64,000 nucleotides of DNA from Paramicrobacterium sp051513965. Lineage in GTDB: Bacteria > Actinomycetota > Actinomycetes > Actinomycetales > Microbacteriaceae. The first letter of the stretch is position 1. Each line of letters opens with the position of its first letter. Below the pieces are notes generated by a model. It worked only from the letters and a program-made list of their open reading frames with translations. It made no database searches and had not been told where the DNA came from. This document shows, piece after piece, positions 8,757 through 16,351 of this stretch. Position numbers and translations under genes: made by a program. Location: positions 2,294,001-2,358,000 of the forward strand of contig NZ_CP195847.1 of the NCBI RefSeq assembly GCF_051513965.1, read 5' to 3'.

Positions 8757-8770
8757 CGAAGATATGTTCT
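8757..8770 (+). promoter_or_regulatory. possible LexA (SOS) box before the radical SAM gene
   Basis: CGAAGATATGTTCT agrees with the actinobacterial SOS box CGAAC-N4-GTTCG at 8 of 10 fixed positions, 9 bp before the start codon. A second partial half-site (TTCGAAC, 8747-8753) is adjacent. Weak evidence alone. Confidence 0.3.
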
Positions 8771-8779
8771 ACTTAACGA

Positions 8780-9862
8780 ATGCGGTGGGACACTCAGAAG
8801 CTTGCTCGCGAAGACGACGATGCACTGCCGGGCCTGACGAAGCCGAGCGGGCTCGTGCGGTCGGTGAGCACACCGGAGTTCGCGGGCATGACCTTCCACG
8901 AGGTGCTCGCGAAGTCGGCCCTCAATCGCGTTCCAGCAGCGTCAGACATGCCGTTCCAATGGACGATCAATCCCTACCGTGGCTGCTCGCACGCCTGCAC
9001 CTACTGCTTTGCACGACCGACCCACGCGTACCTCGAACTCAACGCAGGTGAGGACTTCGATCGCCAGGTGGTCGTCAAGACGAATGTCGCCGACGTGCTG
9101 CGTCGCGAGCTCGCCCGGCCGCCGTGGCAGCACGAGCACGTCGCCCTCGGCACCAACACCGACCCGTATCAGCGAGCCGAGGGCCGGTACCGACTGATGC
9201 CCGGCATCATCGAGGCTCTCGCGCAGTCCCGCACGCCGTTCTCCGTTCTCACGAAGGGCACGCTGCTGCGTCGAGACCTCGGCCTGCTCACCGACGCCGC
9301 CCGCTCGGTGTCGGTGGAGGTCGCCATGTCGATCGCCATCTACGACGACGAGCTGCAGTCCTCGGTCGAGCCCGGAACGCCCTCAGCGCCCGCGCGCCTG
9401 GCCACCGTGACTGCGGCTCGCGACGCAGGGCTCGAGTGCGGGGTGTTCCTCATGCCGATCCTGCCGTACCTGACCGACTCGCTCGAGCATCTCGACGAGG
9501 CACTCCGGCGAGTGGCCGCCGCAGGCGCGAGCTACGCGCTCTTCTCGGCGCTGCACCTCAGACCGGGCGTGAAGCCCTGGTTCATGATGTGGCTTCAGCG
9601 GGAGCACCCCGAGCTGCTGCCGACTTACACGCGCCTCTACGCAGACGGCCCATACGCCCCGAAGGAGTATCGGAATTGGCTTGCCGAACGCATCCGGCCC
9701 CTCATCCGGTCTCATGGGCTCGAGCGGCGTCGCACGGTGTCCTTCGACGACGGCACGGGTTCTGGTGCGGCCGCCCTGCGAAACTCTCGCGGCGAGCGTC
9801 GAAGTCGATCCCGCCGCGAGCAGCGGGAGGTTGGCGCTCCGACGGAGGCGATGCTGTTCTGA
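8780..9862 (+). CDS. radical SAM protein, Rv2578c / spore photoproduct lyase-like family
   Basis: A 360-aa radical SAM enzyme with the cluster motif CSHACTYC (C69, C73, C76), which binds a [4Fe-4S] cluster and S-adenosylmethionine. The surrounding sequence QWTINPYRGCSHACTYCFA, NTDPYQRAEG and LTKGTLLRRD is that of the Rv2578c-type family. The C-terminal 30 residues are Arg/Ser-rich and variable. The substrate is not established; homologues have been discussed as repair-related, which fits the SOS-like box just upstream. ATG 8780 lacks a Shine-Dalgarno sequence. It follows the ECF operon by 43 bp and is followed convergently by an AraC regulator gene. Confidence 0.9.
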   Translation: MRWDTQKLAREDDDALPGLTKPSGLVRSVSTPEFAGMTFHEVLAKSALNRVPAASDMPFQWTINPYRGCSHACTYCFARPTHAYLELNAGEDFDRQVVVKTNVADVLRRELARPPWQHEHVALGTNTDPYQRAEGRYRLMPGIIEALAQSRTPFSVLTKGTLLRRDLGLLTDAARSVSVEVAMSIAIYDDELQSSVEPGTPSAPARLATVTAARDAGLECGVFLMPILPYLTDSLEHLDEALRRVAAAGASYALFSALHLRPGVKPWFMMWLQREHPELLPTYTRLYADGPYAPKEYRNWLAERIRPLIRSHGLERRRTVSFDDGTGSGAAALRNSRGERRSRSRREQREVGAPTEAMLF

Positions 9863-9869
9863 CGCCGTG

Positions 9870-10715
9870 TCAGTCCGCGGCGGCCTCGACGCGGCGTCGC
9901 GCGACGCGCTCTCCAGCCGCGCGCGTGTCGTCGGGGGTCTCCCCCAGCACAGCCTTGTAGCGCCGCGAGAAGTGCGCGTAGTCGACGAAGCCGAGGTCGA
10001 TCGCGAGTTCCGTGAGGTCGACGGCAGGCTCTCCATACAGGCGCGTCGCCGCGGTCTGCATCCGTCGACACTCGATGAGCCACTTCGGCGTCACATCGAG
10101 TCGCTCGGCCAGCAGACGCTCGAGACTCCGCGAAGACACAGAGACGGATGCCGCCAAATCCGCCGCGCGCAGCATCGACGTGTCATTCTCCGCGGCATCA
10201 CACACAGTGTTGAGCAGGTGACCGCGGTCGTCGACCAGCGCGGCATACGGTCGCAGCCAGGCGGAGAGCACCTCCCGGAGCTCTGTCCGTTCGGCATCCG
10301 TCAGCGCACCACTGAGTGTTCGCGAAGCGATCGCGGCCACGGCTTCATCCGGCGCTCCGCTCACCGGTTCCCCGTCCTCGCCCGACTGTCGCAGGTGCGC
10401 TGGGTGAGTCGGCGCGAGCAGGATCGCGGCCGCCGGTCGAAATAGGATGCCGACGGCCCACGATCGCCCCGCAAGCCGCCGGATCGACACACTCGAGTTC
10501 GGTCCGTAGATGCGCGTGCCACCGGGCTCGAACACGATGTTGACCGCCGGGTAGCTGAGGGCGCGCTGCGCGACCTCCTCCGCCACATTCCACGACACGA
10601 GCCAGACATGACGTACGAGGTGCCGAAGCTCGTCATCGAGCAGGAACCGCTCGAAGCGCACTCCGGGAGAGCCTGGCGTGAGATGTCCGCGCGAGCGGGG
10701 CATTCCGTCCGTCAT
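9870..10715 (-). CDS. AraC family transcriptional regulator
   Basis: DNA-binding regulator of 281 aa. The N-terminal half resembles the DUF6597-type sensor domain common in actinobacterial AraC proteins (HVWLVSWNVAEE, PAVNIVFEPGGTRIYGPN). The C-terminal AraC/XylS domain (about residues 170-265) has two helix-turn-helix motifs, including SVSSRSLERLLAERLDVTPK and the signature AIDLGFVDYAHFSRRYKAVLG with the conserved GF-D-HFSR-F-K pattern. ATG 10715 is chosen because TACTTT lies exactly 6 nt upstream, the leaderless pattern seen repeatedly in this window. It is divergent from the VOC gene, its most likely target. Confidence 0.88.
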   Translation of the reverse strand: MTDGMPRSRGHLTPGSPGVRFERFLLDDELRHLVRHVWLVSWNVAEEVAQRALSYPAVNIVFEPGGTRIYGPNSSVSIRRLAGRSWAVGILFRPAAAILLAPTHPAHLRQSGEDGEPVSGAPDEAVAAIASRTLSGALTDAERTELREVLSAWLRPYAALVDDRGHLLNTVCDAAENDTSMLRAADLAASVSVSSRSLERLLAERLDVTPKWLIECRRMQTAATRLYGEPAVDLTELAIDLGFVDYAHFSRRYKAVLGETPDDTRAAGERVARRRVEAAAD

Positions 10716-10721
10716 GTCGCA

Positions 10722-10758
10722 AAAGTACAAGACCGCACCGACATCGTCGACCTACCGT
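10722..10758. promoter_or_regulatory. divergent leaderless promoters of the AraC and VOC genes
   Basis: Minus strand: TACTTT at 10722-10727, 6 nt before ATG 10715. Plus strand: TACCGT at 10753-10758, 6 nt before ATG 10765. Two CGTCGA direct copies (10746-10751 and 10756-10761) overlap the plus-strand -10 element and could bind the regulator. Confidence 0.4.
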
Positions 10759-10764
10759 CGAATC

Positions 10765-11265
10765 ATGCAGACTCAGAACACCGCTGCCGCAGACGGACAG
10801 CACACTCGTCAGGGCATCCCGCACGGCAGCACATCGCTCACACCGCACATCGTCGTCACGGGAGGCGAGGCTGCCATCGCGTTCTACCGCGACGCCCTCG
10901 GCGCACGCGTGGTCGATGTCACCAAGTTCGGCGACGTCGTCGCACACGCGGTGCTCGACTTCGGCTCAGGGATGCTCACACTCAGCGACCCGATCGACGA
11001 CTACGGGCTCGTCGCCCTCGACTCCTCACGGGGCCACGCCTATTCGCTCGCGCTGTACTGCGCAGACGTCGACGGGGTCACGGAGGAGGCCCGCCGAGCC
11101 GGCGCAGAGATTCGCGAAGAGCCGACGACCTTCGTCTCGGGAGATCGGTTCTCCTCGCTCGTCGACCCGTTCGGCATCCGCTGGTCGATCATGACCCGAG
11201 TGGAGGATCTCTCCCCCGACGAGTCCGCGGCGCGAATCGCTGAGTGGGCCGCGCAGCAGATGTGA
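10765..11265 (+). CDS. VOC (glyoxalase/PhnB-like) superfamily protein
   Basis: A 166-aa VOC-fold protein of the PhnB type. The two beta-alpha-beta-beta-beta halves appear as LTPHIVVTGGEAAIAFYRDAL, and SLALYCADVDGVTEEARRAG followed by RFSSLVDPFGIRWSI. The ending DPFG-x-RW is the usual PhnB-like close. The substrate is not predictable. Helix AIAFYRDALGARVV and the loop ILTLSDP-like segment are consistent with a dimeric cytosolic enzyme or binding protein. Divergent to the AraC regulator 50 bp away. Confidence 0.88.
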   Translation: MQTQNTAAADGQHTRQGIPHGSTSLTPHIVVTGGEAAIAFYRDALGARVVDVTKFGDVVAHAVLDFGSGMLTLSDPIDDYGLVALDSSRGHAYSLALYCADVDGVTEEARRAGAEIREEPTTFVSGDRFSSLVDPFGIRWSIMTRVEDLSPDESAARIAEWAAQQM

Positions 11266-11311
11266 CCGGAGCCGAGATCTCAGCAGTCTCACGAGTTCGC
11301 GACACTGGTTT

Positions 11312-11328
11312 TTCTACAACGCGTAGAA
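11312..11328. promoter_or_regulatory. inverted-repeat operator before the SufR-like regulator
   Basis: TTCTAC-N5-GTAGAA, a perfect 6-bp inverted repeat ending 13 bp before the regulator ATG and overlapping the likely -10 region. This is the expected geometry for autoregulation by a dimeric winged-helix protein. Confidence 0.5.
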
Positions 11329-11341
11329 CTATGATGGAGGC

Positions 11342-12010
11342 ATGGGTAACAGCCTGTCGTCGAACTACCGTGTTCTCGCCTCGCCGAGCAGAATCGAACT
11401 GCTCTACGCCCTCCAAACGAATGGCCCTCAGACCGTCACCCAGCTCTCCGCGCGCTGCGGCCTTCACCCGAACACCACTCGTGAGCATCTGCACATGCTC
11501 ATCGACGCGGGTTTCGTCGCATCGGAGACGATCCATCGCGCCTCGCGCGGACGACCGCGCCTTCGCTACACGGTCGCGGACACAGCATCTGACCCGCGAC
11601 TCGCGCAGCGCGTGCGTGAGGCGCACGCGCGCGGAGACCAGGTGCGTCGCTTTCTGAACCACAGCGACACTGAGCAGCCCGTGAGCGCAACCGATCGGCA
11701 GATCGACGTGCTCGAGGACCACCTCGACGACTGCGGCTTCGACGCGACGATCGATTCCGTGGAGGTACCGGATGCGCGACGCATCACGATGCACCACTGC
11801 CCGTTCTACGATCTCGCGAGCGAGCACCCTCACGTCTGCGACGTGCACTTCGGTCTCGTGCGCACGGCCGTCACACTGTCAGATGGCCCACTCGAAGCGA
11901 CCGAGCTTCACGCTCGGGACCCTCACGCCGGGTGCTGGGTCATGCTGAAGCTCATGGACCGCACCGAGCGCGACACCACGTGTGAGCGCCTGGAGGCCGC
12001 AAGCGCCTGA
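11342..12010 (+). CDS. winged-helix regulator with C-terminal Fe-S-type cysteines (SufR-like)
   Basis: A 222-aa regulator. The N-terminal winged helix covers residues 8-80 (SPSRIELLYALQTNGPQTVT, then QLSARCGLHPNTTREHLHML and GRPRLRYT, the SufR/DeoR-type wing). The C-terminal domain has C153, C166 and C198 with nearby H151/H152, in the arrangement HHCPFYDLASEHPHVCDVHF then GCW, similar to the [2Fe-2S]/[4Fe-4S]-binding domain of SufR. GATGGAGG lies immediately before the ATG. No suf genes are nearby; the adjacent gene is a cytochrome b, so it may sense redox state or Fe-S status for respiration. Confidence 0.78.
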   Translation: MGNSLSSNYRVLASPSRIELLYALQTNGPQTVTQLSARCGLHPNTTREHLHMLIDAGFVASETIHRASRGRPRLRYTVADTASDPRLAQRVREAHARGDQVRRFLNHSDTEQPVSATDRQIDVLEDHLDDCGFDATIDSVEVPDARRITMHHCPFYDLASEHPHVCDVHFGLVRTAVTLSDGPLEATELHARDPHAGCWVMLKLMDRTERDTTCERLEAASA

Positions 12011-12057
12011 GCGCTCACCGCGCGACACGGGCGCTTCTCTGCGCAGACCTCGCGGCG

Positions 12058-13134
12058 TCAGAACCACTTCGCAACGGGCCCGAGAACCTTCAGGGCAACC
12101 GACTGCACCTTCTCGGGCCAGCGGTTCGTCACGGGCGATGCAATCACCCACAGCACCGCGACGACCAGAGCGCCGACGCCGAAGAGCACGAGCCCGGCGG
12201 GCCCCGCCTCGTTCTGTCCGACCGTGATGTGGTTGAGGTTCTCCGTCGCGCCCGTCGACAGTACGAGAGCGACGTGCACGATCGTGAAGACGATGAACCA
12301 TCCGAGCACGATCGAGTGCACAGAGCGCGCCGCCTCCGCGTTGAAGACCCTCGACTGCGCGGCGCCGATCGCGCGGCTGATGCGTGGCGACTGCAGCATC
12401 CCCGTGATCACCGCGAGAGGCGCGGCGACGAACACGGTCACGAAATAGGTGAGCAGCTGGATGCCGTTGTAGGCGATCCACGAGCGCTGCTCGGGGAAGT
12501 CGAGAGAGGCGTACTGCAGCACAGCGCTCAGTGCGTTCGGAAAGACGTCGAGACTCGTCGGAATGACCCGCGCCCACTGGCCCGTCGCGAACAGCACGAT
12601 GTAGAACACCACACCGTTGAGCAGCCAGAGCATCACGAACGTGAGGTGCCACCAGCGGGCGGATGCCGTCGAGCGACGCGTCCCCGGCAGCCCGAGCTGT
12701 GTGGGCAGCGCGACCGCGTCATGCCGCGGCGAGACGCGCGCGCCCGGCTCCACTTCGTCGTTCAGCCGCAGCCACTCGTCGCCCGGGCGCTGGCCGAGCT
12801 TCCAAAACAACCTCGGACGCCCCGCGAGCACCTGCAGGCCCGAGCGCATGATGGGGAACAGGAAGATGATGTTGAGGAAGTGCTGCCACCGCAGCCAGAC
12901 CGGAAAGCCCTGGGGCTCCGCACGTTCGACGGTGCCGGGGTAGCGCGCGATGAAGTCCTCAACCGCAGGAACCTGTCGCAGCGCGAGCGCGATGCCCACA
13001 AGTGCGAGCAGCACGACGATCGCCGCCGGGATCGTCCAGATGAGGTTCAGCCAACGACGGCCGACCCTCATCCGCGGGAACGCGGCACGCTTCTCATCGG
13101 CGCCGGCGGTGCCGGCTTTCTCACGGGTCGTCAC
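12058..13134 (-). CDS. cytochrome b/b6-type integral membrane protein
   Basis: Membrane-bound b-type cytochrome of 358 aa, GTG start. About five to six transmembrane helices are seen (LIWTIPAAIVVLLALVGIAL, WHLTFVMLWLLNGVVFYIVL, QLLTYFVTVFVAAPLAVITG, SIVLGWFIVFTIVHVALVL, and a C-terminal AGLVLFGVGALVVAVLWV). His residues in WQHFLNI, RWWHLTF, SVHSIVLGW and TIVHVAL are candidate heme ligands as in the cytochrome b561/NiFe-hydrogenase cytochrome b superfamily. Such proteins usually anchor a periplasmic molybdopterin oxidoreductase, but none is encoded here. Convergent with the SufR-like gene 47 bp away. Confidence 0.8.
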   Translation of the reverse strand: MTTREKAGTAGADEKRAAFPRMRVGRRWLNLIWTIPAAIVVLLALVGIALALRQVPAVEDFIARYPGTVERAEPQGFPVWLRWQHFLNIIFLFPIMRSGLQVLAGRPRLFWKLGQRPGDEWLRLNDEVEPGARVSPRHDAVALPTQLGLPGTRRSTASARWWHLTFVMLWLLNGVVFYIVLFATGQWARVIPTSLDVFPNALSAVLQYASLDFPEQRSWIAYNGIQLLTYFVTVFVAAPLAVITGMLQSPRISRAIGAAQSRVFNAEAARSVHSIVLGWFIVFTIVHVALVLSTGATENLNHITVGQNEAGPAGLVLFGVGALVVAVLWVIASPVTNRWPEKVQSVALKVLGPVAKWF

Positions 13135-13256
13135 AATGCCTCTACGATAGCCAATCGCCCTGATCGGGCTCTGACGTTACATTGATGTTGCGACACCGGC
13201 TCTGCCCCGGAATCTCGGGGCTCGTAGGCACCTGTATGACGCGCTACGCTTCTGCC

Positions 13257-13625
13257 ATGACGAACGATGGCGTTCCCGCCCGCGGCGCCGAACGACCACT
13301 GCCCGGCACAGCCGACACGGTCGCGGCGATTCTGCTGATGGTCGTATCTGTGGTCGTCACCGGACTCGCGTCGTTCTTCGGCGCGATCAGCGTCATGGTG
13401 ACCGCGCCGTGCGCACCCAACACGTGCGATCTCGCGTCGATCGAGCTGGGCACGGCACTCGTGGTCGGCTGGGTCTGGCTGCCGTGCATCGCGGGGGTGG
13501 CTGCCGGAATCGTGCTGCTCGTGCGGCGTCGCCGCGCGTGGTGGCCGCCGGTCGTCGCCATCGCGGGAGTGCTCGTGATCGTGTTCGTCGGGGTCCACCT
13601 GATCAGCAGCTCGGTGGGCGTCTGA
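13257..13625 (+). CDS. small hypothetical membrane protein
   Basis: A 122-aa protein with three hydrophobic segments (TVAAILLMVVSVVVTGLASF, ALVVGWVWLPCIAGVAAGIV, WWPPVVAIAGVLVIVFVGVH). No family is recognised. Cysteines occur in a predicted external loop (TAPCAPNTCDLA), which could form a disulfide. ATG 13257 is chosen because TACGCT lies 6 nt upstream; an in-frame ATG at 13236 would add seven residues. It is convergent with coaBC 23 bp downstream. Confidence 0.6.
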   Translation: MTNDGVPARGAERPLPGTADTVAAILLMVVSVVVTGLASFFGAISVMVTAPCAPNTCDLASIELGTALVVGWVWLPCIAGVAAGIVLLVRRRRAWWPPVVAIAGVLVIVFVGVHLISSSVGV

Positions 13626-13648
13626 CGCACCGCCGCAGCGGTCTGCGG

Positions 13649-14836
13649 TCAGCGGCGCACCGCGAGAGCGGCATCCAGAATCGCGTCTGCGACCGTGCGT
13701 TTCGACCCGCATGCCCGTGCGGCGACGGTTCCGCCGTCACCGACGATGAGCACCTCATTGTCGGGCGTTCCGAACCCTCGACCCTCATCGACGCGGTTGA
13801 CCGCGATGAGGTCGGCGCCCTTGCGCTCACGCTTTCCCGCGCCGAGCTCGACGAGTGCGCTCTCGTCGCTCTCGGTCTCGGCCGCGAAGCCCACGAGCAC
13901 CGGGCGGCTCTCCTGCGCGCCCAGCTCGGCGAGGATGTCCGGGTTCTGGGTGAGCTCGATGGAGGTGCCGCCGCCCGCGGCATCCTTCTTCATCTTCTTC
14001 TCCGCGGTGGTCGTCGGGCGGTAGTCGGAGACGGCCGCAGCCATCACCAGGATGTCCGCGGTTCCGCTGCGCTCGAGCACGGCCTCGCGCAGCTCGGCGA
14101 CGGTCGACACAGGCACCGTCCTGACACCGGCCGGCGCAGGAACCTCCAGGTTAGCCCCGACCAGAACGACGTCGGCCCCGCGGTCGCGCGCGGCCTCGGC
14201 GAGCGCCACACCCTGCGCGCCGCTCGACCGGTTGCCGATGAAGCGCACGGGGTCGATGGGCTCGCGTGTTCCTCCGGCGCTGATCACGACCGTGCGTCCC
14301 TCGAGGTCACGCGGAGCGAGCGCCGTGGTGACGGCTGCGACGATCGCGTCGTGCTCGGCGAGGCGACCAACGCCGACGTCACTGCCGGTGAGCTGCCCCG
14401 ATTCGGGGCCGACCAGTCGCATGCCGCGCTCGCGGAGCAGTCCGATGTTGTGCTGAGTGGCGGGGTTCTCCCACATCTCGGTGTGCATCGCCGGCGCCAC
14501 CACGACAGGCGCTCGGGACGCAAGCACGCTGTTCGTCAGCAGGTTGTCGCTGAGTCCTGCGGCGAGTTTTGCGATGGTGTTCGCCGTCGCCGGGGCGATG
14601 AGAACCACATCGGCGCTCTGACCGAGCGCGACGTGCTTGACCTCGGCGACGCCGTGGAACAGGTCGGTCGAGACGGGGTTGCGGCTGATCGCCTCGAACG
14701 TCGTGGCACCGACGAACTGCAGGGCCGACTCAGTCGGGATGACGTGAACATCGTGTCCCTCGAGCACGAGGGTGCGGATGACCCCGACCACCTTGTATGC
14801 GGCGATTCCACCGCAGACGCCCACGACGACTCTCAT
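13649..14836 (-). CDS. coaBC: bifunctional phosphopantothenoylcysteine decarboxylase / phosphopantothenate-cysteine ligase
   Basis: CoaBC makes 4'-phosphopantetheine from 4'-phosphopantothenate in coenzyme A synthesis. In 395 aa it has an N-terminal FMN-dependent CoaC domain (VVVGVCGGIAAYK, LIAPATANTIAKLA and APAMHTEMWENPATQHN, the substrate-binding PAMN-like motif, here PAMH) and a C-terminal CoaB domain from about residue 190 (VISAGGTREPIDPVRFIGNRSSG, AAAVSDYRP, KIELTQNPDIL-like motif, and LVGFAAET). The ATG at 14836 is chosen because MRVVVGVCGG is the usual N-terminus. It is divergent from panD, which opens the pantothenate branch of the same pathway; the shared intergenic region holds a repeat array. 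Confidence 0.96.
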   Translation of the reverse strand: MRVVVGVCGGIAAYKVVGVIRTLVLEGHDVHVIPTESALQFVGATTFEAISRNPVSTDLFHGVAEVKHVALGQSADVVLIAPATANTIAKLAAGLSDNLLTNSVLASRAPVVVAPAMHTEMWENPATQHNIGLLRERGMRLVGPESGQLTGSDVGVGRLAEHDAIVAAVTTALAPRDLEGRTVVISAGGTREPIDPVRFIGNRSSGAQGVALAEAARDRGADVVLVGANLEVPAPAGVRTVPVSTVAELREAVLERSGTADILVMAAAVSDYRPTTTAEKKMKKDAAGGGTSIELTQNPDILAELGAQESRPVLVGFAAETESDESALVELGAGKRERKGADLIAVNRVDEGRGFGTPDNEVLIVGDGGTVAARACGSKRTVADAILDAALAVRR

Positions 14837-14926
14837 GACGCTCCCGTCCTGCTCGGCTCTGGCTCTGCTTCCGCTCATCCTACGCATCAGGTCTCTGGCT
14901 TCGGCGGCGACGCCATTGTCGACACT

Positions 14927-15007
14927 GCGCTACAGTTCCAGCACCCCGCTGCACTTCCGGCGCCGCGCTACAGTTCCGGCACCGCGCTACAGGAATTCCT
15001 GTAGCGC
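14927..15007. repeat. array of three 19-bp repeats ending in a 24-bp perfect palindrome
   Basis: Units at 14927-14945, 14946-14964 (diverged) and 14965-14983 share GCGCTACAGTTCC-R-GCACC. The next unit starts with the same GCGCTACAG but becomes a perfect 24-bp palindrome (14984-15007) centred on GGAATTCC. It occupies the coaBC/panD divergent intergenic region (14837-15087), where no ORF is supported; an operator or transcript hairpin is possible. Confidence 0.75.
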
Positions 15008-15074
15008 AAGCCCGAACAAATAGCGCGGGGGTGTGAAGGTCGACACACACGGGCGGTACACGGCATCCGTCCGT

Positions 15075-15080
15075 TAGCAT
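15075..15080 (+). promoter_or_regulatory. -10 element for leaderless panD transcript
   Basis: TAGCAT ends 7 nt before ATG 15088, matching the TANNNT-N(6-7)-start pattern seen at other genes in the window. It supports 15088 rather than the in-frame ATG at 15079. Confidence 0.45.
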
Positions 15081-15087
15081 GTGGGCC

Positions 15088-15522
15088 ATGCTGCGCACAG
15101 TGCTGACATCCAAGATCCACCGCGCCACGGTCACCGCCGCAGATCTCGACTACGTCGGGTCGATCACCATCGACCAGAATCTGCTGGATGCCGCCGGGCT
15201 CACCGACGGCGAAAAGGTCTCCGTCCTCGACATCACCAACGGCGCGCGCCTCGAAACCTACGTGATTCCGGGCCGCGCGGGCGGCGGAGACATCGAGATC
15301 AACGGCGCTGCCGCGCACCTCGTGCATCCGGGCGACCTCGTGATCATCGTCGCCTACGGACTCGCGAACGAGACCGAGCTGAAGACGCACCGCCCCAAGA
15401 TCGTGCACGTGAACGAGCTCAACCGCATCACCAGCCTCGGCGCCGATGCCTCGGCGCCTGCCCCGGGCACGCTGCGTTCCGACGCGGTCGCCCCTCGGTC
15501 GGAGGTGCCTGCAGGTGTCTGA
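15088..15522 (+). CDS. panD: aspartate 1-decarboxylase
   Basis: PanD converts L-aspartate to beta-alanine for pantothenate synthesis. In 144 aa the protein starts MLRTVLTSKIHRATVTAADL, the family's usual N-terminus. The self-cleavage site is Gly24-Ser25 in YVGSITID; Ser25 becomes the pyruvoyl cofactor. Other conserved parts are NGARLETYVI (Thr-Tyr motif) and GDLVIIVAYG. The C-terminal 25 residues (after NRITSLG) are a non-conserved Ala/Pro extension. The 3' end overlaps panB by 8 bp, so panD-panB-panC form one operon. Confidence 0.96.
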   Translation: MLRTVLTSKIHRATVTAADLDYVGSITIDQNLLDAAGLTDGEKVSVLDITNGARLETYVIPGRAGGGDIEINGAAAHLVHPGDLVIIVAYGLANETELKTHRPKIVHVNELNRITSLGADASAPAPGTLRSDAVAPRSEVPAGV

Positions 15523-16351
15523 GACCACCGCTCCGTACGGGAGCAGCACGCCGCGTCGCCGCATCCGCACTCTCGACCTGCAGAAGGCGAAGCGCGACGG
15601 ACGCCGCTGGGCGATGCTCACAAGCTACGACCAGTACACGGCAGCGCTGTTCGAAGGCGCCGGCGTCGAGGCGCTCCTCGTTGGAGACTCTGCAGCGAAC
15701 AACGTGTATGGGCACGAGACGACGCTGCCCGTCACCGTCGACGAACTGATTCCGCTGGCGCGCGCCGTCTCGAGTGCGACGAACCGGGCGCTCGTCGTCG
15801 CGGACCTTCCGTTCGGCAGCTATGAAGTCTCAGACGAGCAGGCTGCCAAGACAGCGATCCGCTTCATGAAGGAAGCCGCGGTGCACGCCGTCAAGCTCGA
15901 GGGCGGTGTGCGGATGGCCAGCCGTGTGCGGGCCGTCGTCGACGCCGGCATCCCCGTCATGGCCCACATCGGTTTCACTCCCCAGAGTGAGCACGCGCTC
16001 GGCGGCTACAAAGTTCAGGGGCGCGGCGAGGCAGCCCTCCAGCTGCTCGACGACGCGCGAGCAGTCGCCGATGCTGGGGCGTTCGCCGTTGTCATGGAGA
16101 TGGTGCCGGCCGAGCTTGCGGCCCAGGTCACGGCCGAGCTGGACATTCCGACGGTCGGCATCGGAGCGGGCGCCGGGTGCGACGCTCAGGTGCTCGTCTG
16201 GCAGGACATGGCCGGACTCCGCACGGGCCCGACGCCGCGGTTCGTCAAACGATACGCCGACCTGCACGGTGTGCTCACGAAGGCCGTCTGCGAGTACGTC
16301 GACGACGTGGCATCCGGTCGTTTCCCCGAACCCGAGAGAGACTTCGCGTGA
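15515..16351 (+). CDS. panB: 3-methyl-2-oxobutanoate hydroxymethyltransferase
   Basis: PanB transfers a hydroxymethyl group from methylenetetrahydrofolate to ketoisovalerate, giving ketopantoate. In 278 aa the TIM-barrel motifs are clear: MLTSYDQYTAALFEGAGVE, LLVGDSAANNVYGHETTLPV, AVKLEGG, MAHIGFTPQ and PTVGIGAGAGCDAQVLVWQD, which supply the Mg2+ ligands and the catalytic Glu region. The GTG start at 15515 is supported by GGAGG at 15501-15505 (9-nt spacing) and falls inside the end of panD. Its stop overlaps the panC start in GTGA. Confidence 0.96.
   Translation: MSETTAPYGSSTPRRRIRTLDLQKAKRDGRRWAMLTSYDQYTAALFEGAGVEALLVGDSAANNVYGHETTLPVTVDELIPLARAVSSATNRALVVADLPFGSYEVSDEQAAKTAIRFMKEAAVHAVKLEGGVRMASRVRAVVDAGIPVMAHIGFTPQSEHALGGYKVQGRGEAALQLLDDARAVADAGAFAVVMEMVPAELAAQVTAELDIPTVGIGAGAGCDAQVLVWQDMAGLRTGPTPRFVKRYADLHGVLTKAVCEYVDDVASGRFPEPERDFA

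Noticed and set aside
13409..15004. Long plus-strand open frame opposite coaBC
   Set aside because: It mirrors the coaBC codon structure, has no recognisable domain or ribosome binding site, and reads through the coaBC-panD repeat array. It is a high-GC antisense shadow.
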